Source: Planctomycetota bacterium (GTDB lineage Bacteria; Planctomycetota; UBA1135; GCA-002686595). Taken from it: a stretch of 9,256 nucleotides of DNA. The translations under genes were made by a program, and so were the position numbers. The DNA lies in the NCBI GenBank assembly GCA_022447405.1, contig JAKVCE010000065.1, positions 1 to 9,256 of the forward strand. Reading direction: 5' to 3'. The notes below the pieces were generated by a model. The model searched no databases. It saw nothing but the letters and a program-made list of their open reading frames with translations, and had not been told where the DNA came from. This document shows, one piece after another, positions 1 through 6,493 of this stretch (positions are counted from its first letter, which is position 1; each line of letters starts with the position of its first letter).

Positions 1-1
1 T

Positions 2-802
2 GTGGAGGTCGACATCGGCCCCTTCAGGGGTCTCGACGTGGGCAAGGCGACCTTCACGTCTAGTGTTGATGGGGAGGGGGAGGGTGCGGTCGGCCACCTC
101 ATCGCGACCTTCAAGGCGAGCCACCTCGGGTACAAGCTCGACCACAAGCTGCACTCAGAGCACCCGCGCAGCGGGGACGTCCTGCTCAAGTCCTCTGACA
201 CACAGCGCGGCAGCGAGAACAGGCGGCGCGAGCTGCGCATCGAGCGCGGCGAGGACGGCCTGGTCGCCTCCTATCGCCCTGACGGGCACTGCAAGGGCTG
301 CGAGGACAAGGCGCACTTTCACCAGCGCTTGCCATGGGAGAAGCTCCGGCACTGCAACGACTGCGACAAGGGCGAGCACCGCGTGTGGAGAGAGCCGCGA
401 GAGCGCTCGGTCCCAGCGCACACCCTGGACTTCCTGAGCAGCATCTACCTGATCCGGGCGTTCATCAGCACCGAGCTAGAGGGGGTCACGACGCCGCTCT
501 TGGACAAAGACAGGCTCTGGGAGCTCTCCATGAAGAGCGGAGAGGCGAGAGACGTCGAGGTGCCCAAGGGGAAGTACGCCTGCAGGAAGGTCATCATCGA
601 GGCGGCGCGACCCTCCACTGAGACGCACGAGGACAAGTTCAGCGGCCTCTTCGGGATGAAGGGGTCGATGAACTTCTGGGTTCATGAGTCCACCGGGGTG
701 ATGGTGCAGATCGCGGGGAAGCTCCCCTTTGGCCTCGGCGTGAAGATCCGCCTGATGGAGGCTGAGGGCGCCCCCGAGGCGCTGCTCCCGAAGGGGGCCT
801 GA
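2..802 (+). CDS. DUF3108-family protein, 5'-truncated, with a double CxxC insert
   Basis: The reading frame is open from the first full codon at base 2 to TGA at 800-802 (266 codons). There is no signal peptide at the visible N-terminus, whereas DUF3108 proteins are normally exported, so the true start probably lies before the window; the GTG at base 2 is not convincing as a start. The assignment rests on two stretches typical of the family: LDFLSSIYLIRAF (residues 142-154), and a C-terminal beta-rich part with GLFGMKG, FWVHEST and LPFGLGVKIRL (about 215-251). The molecular role of DUF3108 is not established; members are thought to be periplasmic or outer-membrane-associated. Odd feature: residues 97-121 hold CKGC and CNDC with HFH between them, which could bind a metal. 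The gene converges on ygfZ. Family call is fairly secure; function unknown. Confidence 0.7.
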   Translation: MEVDIGPFRGLDVGKATFTSSVDGEGEGAVGHLIATFKASHLGYKLDHKLHSEHPRSGDVLLKSSDTQRGSENRRRELRIERGEDGLVASYRPDGHCKGCEDKAHFHQRLPWEKLRHCNDCDKGEHRVWREPRERSVPAHTLDFLSSIYLIRAFISTELEGVTTPLLDKDRLWELSMKSGEARDVEVPKGKYACRKVIIEAARPSTETHEDKFSGLFGMKGSMNFWVHESTGVMVQIAGKLPFGLGVKIRLMEAEGAPEALLPKGA

Positions 803-809
803 GCGCTCA
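800..809. repeat. 10-bp perfect palindrome spanning two convergent stop codons
   Basis: TGAGCGCTCA is a perfect palindrome. Its left TGA (800-802) is the stop of the DUF3108 gene and its right TCA (807-809) is the complement of the ygfZ stop. Only four bases separate the two coding regions. There is no T-run on either side, so it is not a normal intrinsic terminator; transcripts from the two genes probably run into each other. Confidence 0.6.
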
Positions 810-1949
810 GCTCTGGTCTTCCTCTAGCTCGATGAGGCTTGCCTGCGCGGGCCCGTCTCCCAAGCGGAACTGGGTGTCGGGCTCCTGGTGCTTGCGCTTG
901 ATGAAGGCGAGGATCACGCCGCAGTCGTGCGCGAAGGAGTAGGCCCAGGTCGTCGCCACGCCGAGGTCTCGCCACTCTCCGGAGTCCGGGTCTTGTCGGT
1001 GGAGCCTGGTGCCGCGCGCGACGGGCTCGTCGTGGTCCACGCGCAGGAGGCAGAGGCGCTTGTTCAGGCCGCCGTAGGTGTCGATCTTCGCGACGACCTC
1101 TTGGCCGATGTAGCAGCCCTTGTCGAGGCTGAAGGCGCGCTCGAGGCGCGCCTCTTGGGGGTAGACGGTCTCGTCGATGTCCTCACCGGGCTGCGCGACG
1201 CCGACCTCAGCGCGGAGGCTGTCCCAGACGATCCTGCCGACCGGCCGCGCCCCGGCTTCGAGGAGGGCTCGCCAGAGGCTGAGGGCGCCCTCCGGGCCAG
1301 CGTCTAGGCGCCAGGCGGGGAGCGTCGCGAGGGAGCACTCGGTGGCGACGACGGACGCCCCGGCGACCTCGAGGCTGAGAGAGCCCTCCTCGGGGAGGGC
1401 TTGGTCGGCGAGGCCTGCGAGCGCGTCCGCCGCGCCGGGGCCTGCGACCGTGATGGGGGCGTGCGCTTCGGTGACCTCTTTGAGGGTGACATCCTCGCTG
1501 AAGAGGTACATGTCGAGGGCTTGGAGCAGCGCGGCCGCTTGGCCCGGCTCTGCAGAGAGATGGAACTCGTCATCGCCGAGGCGCCGCAGCTCGAAGACGA
1601 AGCGCACCTTCCCCTTGGCGTCCAGGAGGAGGTTGGGGAGCGCTGCGCCGACCGGGAGGTTGCGGACCTCGTTGGCGAGCAGGCCGTGCAGGAAGGTGGC
1701 GGCGTCTGCCCCCTGGGCGTGCACGGCGCCCCGGTCGGTGTCATCGAGGGCGATCCAGGCCGTCTTGGCGGCCTGATACTCCCCAGGGACGTCTCCGTAG
1801 GTGAGGAGGGGGCGGGGGGCGTCCTCCGAGAGGAGGCGCGCGCCCTGCTCCCGGTGGAATTCATAGAGGGGGCTCTGCTTCAAGATCAGCCCAGTCTGCT
1901 TCGCATGGGCCTCGTTGGCCACTTTGGAGGCGGGATTCGGGGGACCCAT
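807..1949 (-). CDS. ygfZ: YgfZ/GcvT-domain folate-binding protein
   Basis: This is a YgfZ-type member of the aminomethyltransferase (GcvT) fold. YgfZ proteins bind folate and help maintain certain iron-sulfur enzymes in the cytoplasm. The diagnostic YgfZ signature KGCYIGQEVVAK is present about 100 residues from the C-terminus, including the conserved cysteine. The N-terminal folate-binding domain begins near SPLYEFHREQGARL, and the LLDAKGKVRF segment also fits the family. The start is uncertain. ATG at 1949 gives 380 residues and is preferred because the codons upstream of it are less GC-rich at third positions and encode a low-complexity Pro/Ala/Glu stretch. A TTG at 2030 would give 407 residues and has a weak GAGG upstream; an in-frame TAG lies near 2090. 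ATG 1949 itself has no Shine-Dalgarno sequence. The gene is transcribed divergently from the cytochrome gene and has no evident functional link to the oxidase genes. Confidence 0.88.
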   Translation of the reverse strand: MGPPNPASKVANEAHAKQTGLILKQSPLYEFHREQGARLLSEDAPRPLLTYGDVPGEYQAAKTAWIALDDTDRGAVHAQGADAATFLHGLLANEVRNLPVGAALPNLLLDAKGKVRFVFELRRLGDDEFHLSAEPGQAAALLQALDMYLFSEDVTLKEVTEAHAPITVAGPGAADALAGLADQALPEEGSLSLEVAGASVVATECSLATLPAWRLDAGPEGALSLWRALLEAGARPVGRIVWDSLRAEVGVAQPGEDIDETVYPQEARLERAFSLDKGCYIGQEVVAKIDTYGGLNKRLCLLRVDHDEPVARGTRLHRQDPDSGEWRDLGVATTWAYSFAHDCGVILAFIKRKHQEPDTQFRLGDGPAQASLIELEEDQS

Positions 1950-2048
1950 GGAAGGAGGGGCCGTCGGATTCAGATCGGGAGCGGCTCGAATGGACTCTCC
2001 CGCGACTTCGGGCGCGCGAACTTCCTCCAAAGGAACCTCGTCAGGGGC

Positions 2049-2077
2049 TTGGAGGGAGTGAATGAGGGGACTAATAT
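2049..2077 (+). promoter_or_regulatory. Candidate sigma70-type promoter for the cytochrome c gene
   Basis: TTGGAG (2049-2054) and TAATAT (2072-2077) are separated by 17 bases. They match the consensus at 3 of 6 and 4 of 6 positions. It would give a leader of about 180 bases. AT-rich hexamers are scarce in this GC-rich region, which is the main reason to note it; the match is weak and by eye only. Confidence 0.25.
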
Positions 2078-2098
2078 CTCCGACCTAGGAGTGTGAAA
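2071..2098 (-). promoter_or_regulatory. Candidate promoter for ygfZ, overlapping the divergent one
   Basis: On the minus strand TTTCAC (2098-2093) and TATTAG (2076-2071) are 16 bases apart, with 4 of 6 consensus matches in the -10 element. It would start transcription shortly before the ygfZ start options. Its -10 shares bases with the plus-strand candidate, so the two could exclude each other. Weak evidence. Confidence 0.22.
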
Positions 2099-2148
2099 TC
2101 GCCCCTCCAAAGCCTTGGGAGGTGGTTCCATCCCTCCTGATTTAGATC

Positions 2149-2161
2149 CCCATCTGATGGG
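2149..2161. repeat. Short inverted repeat CCCATC-T-GATGGG
   Basis: Two perfect 6-base arms flank one central base. The symmetry is that of a small dimeric operator rather than a hairpin, since a one-base loop cannot fold. It sits about 100 bases upstream of the cytochrome start and downstream of the candidate promoters. It could also be chance. Confidence 0.3.
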
Positions 2162-2174
2162 TCCCGTGACCTGA

Positions 2175-2198
2175 CTGAGGACCGCTGAGGTCTGAGGT
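2175..2198 (+). repeat. CTGAGG direct repeats upstream of the cytochrome c gene
   Basis: CTGAGG occurs at 2175, 2185 and 2192. The last two are exact tandem heptamers, CTGAGGT at 2185-2191 and 2192-2198. The spacing between copies is 10 and 7 bases. It may be a regulatory repeat or simple slippage; no known binding site is recognised. Confidence 0.4.
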
Positions 2199-2265
2199 CT
2201 GGTGGCGAGACGCCTCCGCCCCGGGCGCCCTCGAAGTCCGCCCCAACCCTGACCTCGCTTCGCAC

Positions 2266-3720
2266 ATGCGTCGCATCCACATCGCCAGCCTCTTTGCCGC
2301 AGGCAGCCTCGCGCTGCTCTCTAGCTGTGACATCCAAGCCCAGGCCAAGGAGCGCTCCTATGGTCTCGCGGGTGAGTACCGCTTCGACAAGAGCAACACG
2401 ATCTATCTCGAAGACCTGCCCACGGGCACTGACGGCTCGCTCCTCGGCGCGCTCGAGATGCTCTGCGGCACCCCCGCGCAGCCTCAGTTCCTGCTCTTGG
2501 AGGACTGGGTAGATGATGGGTATGACCCCAACTACCCGGATTACCCGGAGGGCGATATGGGCTCCGGTGAGATCACCGAGGACGAGTGGGCTCACATCGA
2601 AGAGGACAACGCGCGCGTCTTCGCCGTGCAGCTCCGCGCCATCGCTGCGGGAGAGTATGACAGGGTCGTTCCCTTCCGCGGCGCGCCTGGCTTGCAGGCC
2701 AAATGGGATGAGCTCTTCGCGGAGGCCATGGGGGACGAGGACGGAGACGGAGCTCCCGACTTCATTGTCGAGGAGAGCCCGAACCCCCCGGACTACATCG
2801 CGATCGACTCTGAGGAGGTTTTCCGTGAGGAGGCTGCGCTGCTGCTCACGAGCTGGTACCCGCGCCTCTCGGACTCCGCAGAGCTCTACCGCCTCGAGTG
2901 CCTGCACTGCCATGGCACTGAGGGAGCGGGTGACGGCTCTACAGCGCCCTTCCTGCACCCCGCTCCGAGGAACTACCAGCCCGGATGGTTCAAGTGGGCT
3001 GCGGTGGAGAACAAGACCAAGCCCCGCCGCGTAGACCTCTACAACGTGATCAGCGAGGGCTCGTACACCTCCGCGATGCCCAACTTCAAGCGCTTCTCAA
3101 GGGCCCAGATTCACGGTCTGGTGGACTATGTCCGCTTGCTTGCCATCCGAGGAGAGACAGAGCGGCTGCTAGCGCTTGAGCTCGATGGCGGTGAATACCT
3201 GACCTCTGAGCTCATCTCGGAGACCTACGCTGGCGTCTGGGAGCAGTGGAACGGAGCCGACGAGAAGGTGGTCCACTGCGAGGGAGATGTGCCGGAGCCG
3301 ACGGCAGAGCTGCTCGCGCGCGGCCGTGAGCTCTACATGGACGCCAACGGCGGCAACTGCTTCAGCTGCCACGGCGACCAGGGGCTCGGTGACGGCGCCT
3401 CTGCCTGGGAAGATGTCGACGGGGTCTCGCAGCGCATCGTGGATGACTGGGGTGAGGAGATCATCCCTCGCGACCTCACCAGCGGGATCTTCCGCGGCGG
3501 GCGTCGTCCGATCGACATCTACCGCCGCATCGCCATCGGGATCACGGGTACGCCCATGCCGGCCGTCCCCGACACCCTGACCGAGGAAGATCGCTGGGCG
3601 ATCGTTCATTACGTGCTCTCCCTCTCGGACGTGCACGACGGCCTCGGGCTCGACTCGATGCGCATGAGGGCTGATCACGCGGACCACGGTCATGAAGACC
3701 AGGCCACGGAAGGTCACTGA
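2266..3720 (+). CDS. Diheme cytochrome c lipoprotein
   Basis: An envelope electron carrier of 484 residues, probably the donor to the oxidase encoded downstream. The N-terminus MRRIHIASLFAAGSLALLSSC is a lipoprotein signal with lipobox LSSC, so the mature protein begins at lipidated Cys21; this fixes the ATG at 2266, although no Shine-Dalgarno sequence precedes it. Residues 22-200 are acidic and have no recognised domain apart from a DEDGDGAPD loop (157-165) resembling calcium-binding loops. Two class I cytochrome domains follow. The first has CLHCH (212-216) and probable axial Met271 in SAMPNF. The second has CFSCH (365-369) and probable axial Met431 in GTPMPAVP. The C-terminus is rich in Asp and His (about 469-484). 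The first heme domain, with PAPRNY and KPRRVDL, resembles cytochromes found beside oxidase genes in Planctomycetota (from memory). Electron donation to CuA is inferred from position. Confidence 0.87.
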   Translation: MRRIHIASLFAAGSLALLSSCDIQAQAKERSYGLAGEYRFDKSNTIYLEDLPTGTDGSLLGALEMLCGTPAQPQFLLLEDWVDDGYDPNYPDYPEGDMGSGEITEDEWAHIEEDNARVFAVQLRAIAAGEYDRVVPFRGAPGLQAKWDELFAEAMGDEDGDGAPDFIVEESPNPPDYIAIDSEEVFREEAALLLTSWYPRLSDSAELYRLECLHCHGTEGAGDGSTAPFLHPAPRNYQPGWFKWAAVENKTKPRRVDLYNVISEGSYTSAMPNFKRFSRAQIHGLVDYVRLLAIRGETERLLALELDGGEYLTSELISETYAGVWEQWNGADEKVVHCEGDVPEPTAELLARGRELYMDANGGNCFSCHGDQGLGDGASAWEDVDGVSQRIVDDWGEEIIPRDLTSGIFRGGRRPIDIYRRIAIGITGTPMPAVPDTLTEEDRWAIVHYVLSLSDVHDGLGLDSMRMRADHADHGHEDQATEGH

Positions 3721-3794
3721 TCCGGATCTCTCCTCAACCAACGAACAACCAACAAACCCAACCTTTCGCAGCACCCAAACCTGAGTGAACCTGA
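3721..3794 (+). promoter_or_regulatory. A/C-rich leader of coxB lacking a Shine-Dalgarno sequence
   Basis: The 74 bases between the cytochrome stop and coxB include 3726-3767, which has a single G in 42 bases, with repeated AACCAAC/AACAACC words. This differs sharply from the GC-rich surroundings and would be unstructured in RNA. It could ease ribosome loading where no Shine-Dalgarno sequence exists. No terminator hairpin is seen, so the cytochrome gene and coxB may be cotranscribed. Confidence 0.4.
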
Positions 3795-4619
3795 ATGCGA
3801 CTCTTGGTGACACTGCTCCTGCTCCTCGTCCCCGTCTTGGGGGTGTGGACCTTCTGGACCGCTGAAGAGAACGGGTGGTGGATGCCCGAGACCGTGACGA
3901 CTTACGGGCCGGACATCGACTTCCTCTTCTATCTCATCCTTTGGATGGTCGCGGTCTTCTTCGTCCTGACGGAGGGCCTGCTCGTGTGGTTCTTCTTCAA
4001 GTACTCGAAGAAGGACGACTCGAAGGGGGTCTTCTCCCACGGCAACCACAAGCTCGAGCTGCTCTGGACGGTCGTACCGGGCATCCTCCTGCTCGTCATC
4101 GCCTTCACCCAGATGGAGACGTGGGCTGAGATCAAGTACCGGGGGAACCTGCCGAAGAGCGAGCCGATCGCCCACGTCTGGGCCTCGCAGTTTGACTGGC
4201 GGGTCCAGTACCCCGGCGCGGACGGTGAGTTCGGGACCTGGGACGACGTCGAGAGCCCGCACCTCTTCGTGGTGCCCTCAGGTGAGGACGTGGTCTTCAT
4301 CCTGCACTCGCGCGACGTCCTCCACAGCTTCTTCGTCCCCGAGTTCCGCCTCAAGCAGGACGCCGTGCCTGGCATGGCGATCCCGATGTGGTTCAACGTG
4401 AACAAGGCCCTGAGGGAAGAGGGCCTGGACCCGAAGGACCCGGATTCGGAGGACAAGGAGGCGATCCGCCTCTACGACCTGATCTGCGCTGAGCTCTGCG
4501 GCTGGGGCCACTACAAGATGGCCGGCCGCATGGAGGTGCGCTCCAGGGAGAAGTTCGATGAGTGGATGGCCGAGCAACAGGCCAATGTCATGAGCAACGA
4601 CAAGGAGGACCAGTCATGA
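3795..4619 (+). CDS. coxB: Cytochrome c oxidase subunit II (CuA subunit)
   Basis: Subunit II accepts electrons from cytochrome c at the CuA centre and passes them to heme a in subunit I. The 274-residue protein has an N-terminal hydrophobic segment (1-20, signal peptide or membrane span), two membrane spans (about 41-69 and 88-107) and an external cupredoxin domain. All CuA ligands are present: His177 in DVLHSFF, then Cys231, Glu233, Cys235, His239 and Met242 in CAELCGWGHYKM. There is no fused C-terminal cytochrome c domain, unlike caa3 enzymes. Two insertions stand out: an acidic loop around GADGEFGTWDDVE (141-153), and about 18 highly charged residues (205-222) just before the CuA loop. The start is ATG 3795, directly preceded by an in-frame TGA; no clear Shine-Dalgarno. 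The stop overlaps the coxA start (ATGA). Confidence 0.96.
   Translation: MRLLVTLLLLLVPVLGVWTFWTAEENGWWMPETVTTYGPDIDFLFYLILWMVAVFFVLTEGLLVWFFFKYSKKDDSKGVFSHGNHKLELLWTVVPGILLLVIAFTQMETWAEIKYRGNLPKSEPIAHVWASQFDWRVQYPGADGEFGTWDDVESPHLFVVPSGEDVVFILHSRDVLHSFFVPEFRLKQDAVPGMAIPMWFNVNKALREEGLDPKDPDSEDKEAIRLYDLICAELCGWGHYKMAGRMEVRSREKFDEWMAEQQANVMSNDKEDQS
4602..4608 (+). promoter_or_regulatory. Shine-Dalgarno sequence deciding the coxA start
   Basis: AAGGAGG lies seven bases before ATG 4616, inside the end of coxB. It selects this ATG over an in-frame GTG at 4562, which would add 18 residues unlike any subunit I sequence. Confidence 0.8.
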
Positions 4620-6469
4620 GCGTGCCCCCCATCCCCAGCGAAGGGAGCGCGGCCGCATCTGAGGGCCTGAACCCCCGCGCGCCTGAGGGTCAGCGGAAGG
4701 GACTCGGCGCCGACGGCACCGTGTACATCGAGCACGACCACCACGAGCTCTCCTTCCTCCGCAAGTACATCTTCTCTGTAGACCACAAGATGATCGGTCT
4801 GCAGTTCATGTTCACCGGGCTCGTCATGCTCGGCCTCGGCGGCGCGCTCGCCATGGCCATCCGCTGGCAGCTCGCGTGGCCTTGGACTGAGGTCCCCGTC
4901 ATCGGCGAATTGCTCTTCCCCGCGACCGGCGGGGCCATGTCGCCGGAGTTCTACACCATGCTCTTCACGATGCATGGGACGATCATGATCTTCTTCGTGA
5001 TCATCCCGATGCTCACCGGAGCCTTCGGGAACTTCCTGATCCCGCTCATGATCGGCGCGCCAGACATGGCCTTCCCGCGCCTCAACATGATCGGCTACTG
5101 GGCGATGGTGCCCGGCCTCTTCTTCGCCATCGCGAGCTTCTTCGTCGAGGGCGGAGCAGCCGCCGCTGGCTGGACGGCCTACCCGCCGCTCTCGACCATC
5201 ACGACCGCTGCGCCAGGCAGCATGACGGGTCAGACCTACTGGCTCTTGGCGCTGACCTTCTCAGGGGTCTCGTCCATGGCGGGCGCCGTCAACTACGCGA
5301 CCACCGTCGTGAAGATGCGCGCGCCAGGCATGACCCTGATGCGTATGCCGCTCACGATCTGGTCGCTGTTCATCTCTGCGCTCCTACAGCTCTTCGCCCT
5401 GCCGGTCCTCACCGCGGTCTCCATCGAGCAGATCCTTGACCGCGTCGCAGGCACGGGCTTCTTCACGCCGACCAACCTCGTCGTGAACCAGATGAACCCT
5501 GAGATGGCAGGGGAGGCGGCTGGTGGTCAGCCGCTCCTCTGGCAGCACCTCTTCTGGTTCTACAGCCACCCGGCGGTCTACATCATGGTCGTGCCCGCCA
5601 TGGGCATGGCGAGCGACATCCTCGCGACGCACGCGCGCAAGCCGATCTTCGGCTACAAGCCGATGGCTTACTCGATGATGTCGATCGCTGGCCTGGGCTT
5701 CATCGTCTGGGGCCACCACATGTTCGCCTCGGGCATGAACCCGGCCCTCGGCATGACCTTCATGGTCTCGACGATCCTGATCGCGCTGCCCTCAGCCATC
5801 AAGGTCTTCAACTGGCTCGGGACCCTCTGGGGCGCTCGCATCCAGATGACCTCCGCGATGCTGAACGCTATCGCCTTCGTCTCGCTCTTCATCATCGGCG
5901 GTCTCTCAGGGATCTGGATGGCGGCGACCCCCGTCGACATCTACATCCACGACACCTACATCATCGTGGCGCACTTCCACTACGTGGTGTTCGGCGGGAC
6001 GATGTTCGCGATCTGGGCCGGCATCTATCACTGGTTCCCGAAGATGTTCGGTCGAATCATGGACGAGCGCCTCGGCAAGATTCACTTCGTCGGCTCGTTC
6101 ATCTTCGCCAACTGCACCTTCTACATGATGCACCAGATCGGCCTAGCGGGGCTGATGCGGAGGACCGCGGATCCTTATGCCTACGAGGTCTATGCCCACC
6201 TGCAGCCGCTGAACGAGTTCATCTCGATCAGCGCCTTCTGCCTCTTCTTCTGGCAGGGCTTCTTCGTCTTCAACTTCTTCTGGAGCATCTACAAGGGCCA
6301 GCGCGTCGGGCGTAACCCCTGGAAGGGCACCACCCTCGAGTGGGACGCGCCCTCGCCCCCCGGCCACGGCAACTTCGACCGAGAGCTCAAGGTCTATCAC
6401 GGGCCCTATGAGTACGCCTCACCGCTCGTCGAAGAGGACTACCTCATGCAGACGAGGAAGGTGGACTGA
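4616..6469 (+). CDS. coxA: Cytochrome c oxidase subunit I, type A2 heme-copper oxidase
   Basis: The catalytic subunit, 617 residues in the membrane, reduces O2 to water at heme a3-CuB and pumps protons. Metal ligands are all visible: His120 and His455 for heme a, His453 for heme a3, and His318, His367 and His368 for CuB, with the cross-linked Tyr322. D-channel residues Asn139, Asp150 (GAPD) and Asn157 are present, as are K-channel Lys395 and Ser392. The usual channel glutamate of the HPEV motif is Ala320, and the preceding residues are Tyr316-Ser317, giving YSHPAV, the hallmark of type A2 oxidases. The N-terminal 45 residues form a polar extension. The ATG at 4616 overlaps the coxB stop and has a strong Shine-Dalgarno. 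Heme a in place of other hemes is supported by ctaA and ctaB immediately downstream. Confidence 0.97.
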   Translation: MSVPPIPSEGSAAASEGLNPRAPEGQRKGLGADGTVYIEHDHHELSFLRKYIFSVDHKMIGLQFMFTGLVMLGLGGALAMAIRWQLAWPWTEVPVIGELLFPATGGAMSPEFYTMLFTMHGTIMIFFVIIPMLTGAFGNFLIPLMIGAPDMAFPRLNMIGYWAMVPGLFFAIASFFVEGGAAAAGWTAYPPLSTITTAAPGSMTGQTYWLLALTFSGVSSMAGAVNYATTVVKMRAPGMTLMRMPLTIWSLFISALLQLFALPVLTAVSIEQILDRVAGTGFFTPTNLVVNQMNPEMAGEAAGGQPLLWQHLFWFYSHPAVYIMVVPAMGMASDILATHARKPIFGYKPMAYSMMSIAGLGFIVWGHHMFASGMNPALGMTFMVSTILIALPSAIKVFNWLGTLWGARIQMTSAMLNAIAFVSLFIIGGLSGIWMAATPVDIYIHDTYIIVAHFHYVVFGGTMFAIWAGIYHWFPKMFGRIMDERLGKIHFVGSFIFANCTFYMMHQIGLAGLMRRTADPYAYEVYAHLQPLNEFISISAFCLFFWQGFFVFNFFWSIYKGQRVGRNPWKGTTLEWDAPSPPGHGNFDRELKVYHGPYEYASPLVEEDYLMQTRKVD

Positions 6470-6493
6470 GCGAAGCGCTCTAGCGGACCCCCG

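Larger units (their letters stand above)
1950..2265. promoter_or_regulatory. Divergent intergenic region between ygfZ and the cytochrome c gene
   Basis: About 316 bases without a convincing gene (235 if ygfZ starts at TTG 2030). It must carry the start signals for ygfZ leftward and for the cytochrome/oxidase genes rightward. It contains candidate overlapping promoters around 2049-2098, a short inverted repeat at 2149-2161 and a heptamer direct repeat at 2175-2198. The last 60 bases before the cytochrome start are C-rich and hold no Shine-Dalgarno sequence. No tRNA, small RNA or riboswitch is recognisable by eye. Confidence 0.55.

Noticed and set aside
2115..2147. TTGGGA followed by TTAGAT as a promoter for the cytochrome gene
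   Set aside because: The spacing between the best hexamers is 21 bases, and at 17 bases the -10 match is poor (TGATTT).
1941..2165. GGGACCCAT (1941-1949) and its inverted copy ATGGGTCCC (2157-2165) as a looping operator pair
   Set aside because: A nine-base match about 200 bases apart is easily chance in GC-rich DNA, and one copy is simply the first codons of ygfZ.
2071..2958. Minus-strand open frame of 295 codons opposite the cytochrome gene
   Set aside because: It overlaps the lipoprotein signal and first heme motif of a clear cytochrome on the other strand, and its translation matches nothing recognisable.
4562..4615. Upstream GTG extension of coxA
   Set aside because: The 18 added residues lie inside coxB and lack a Shine-Dalgarno sequence, whereas ATG 4616 has AAGGAGG at ideal spacing.
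6468..6480. GAGCG-AAG-CGCTC hairpin between coxA and ctaA as a terminator
   Set aside because: The stem is only five base pairs with no T-run, and ctaA follows within 24 bases, so termination here is unlikely.
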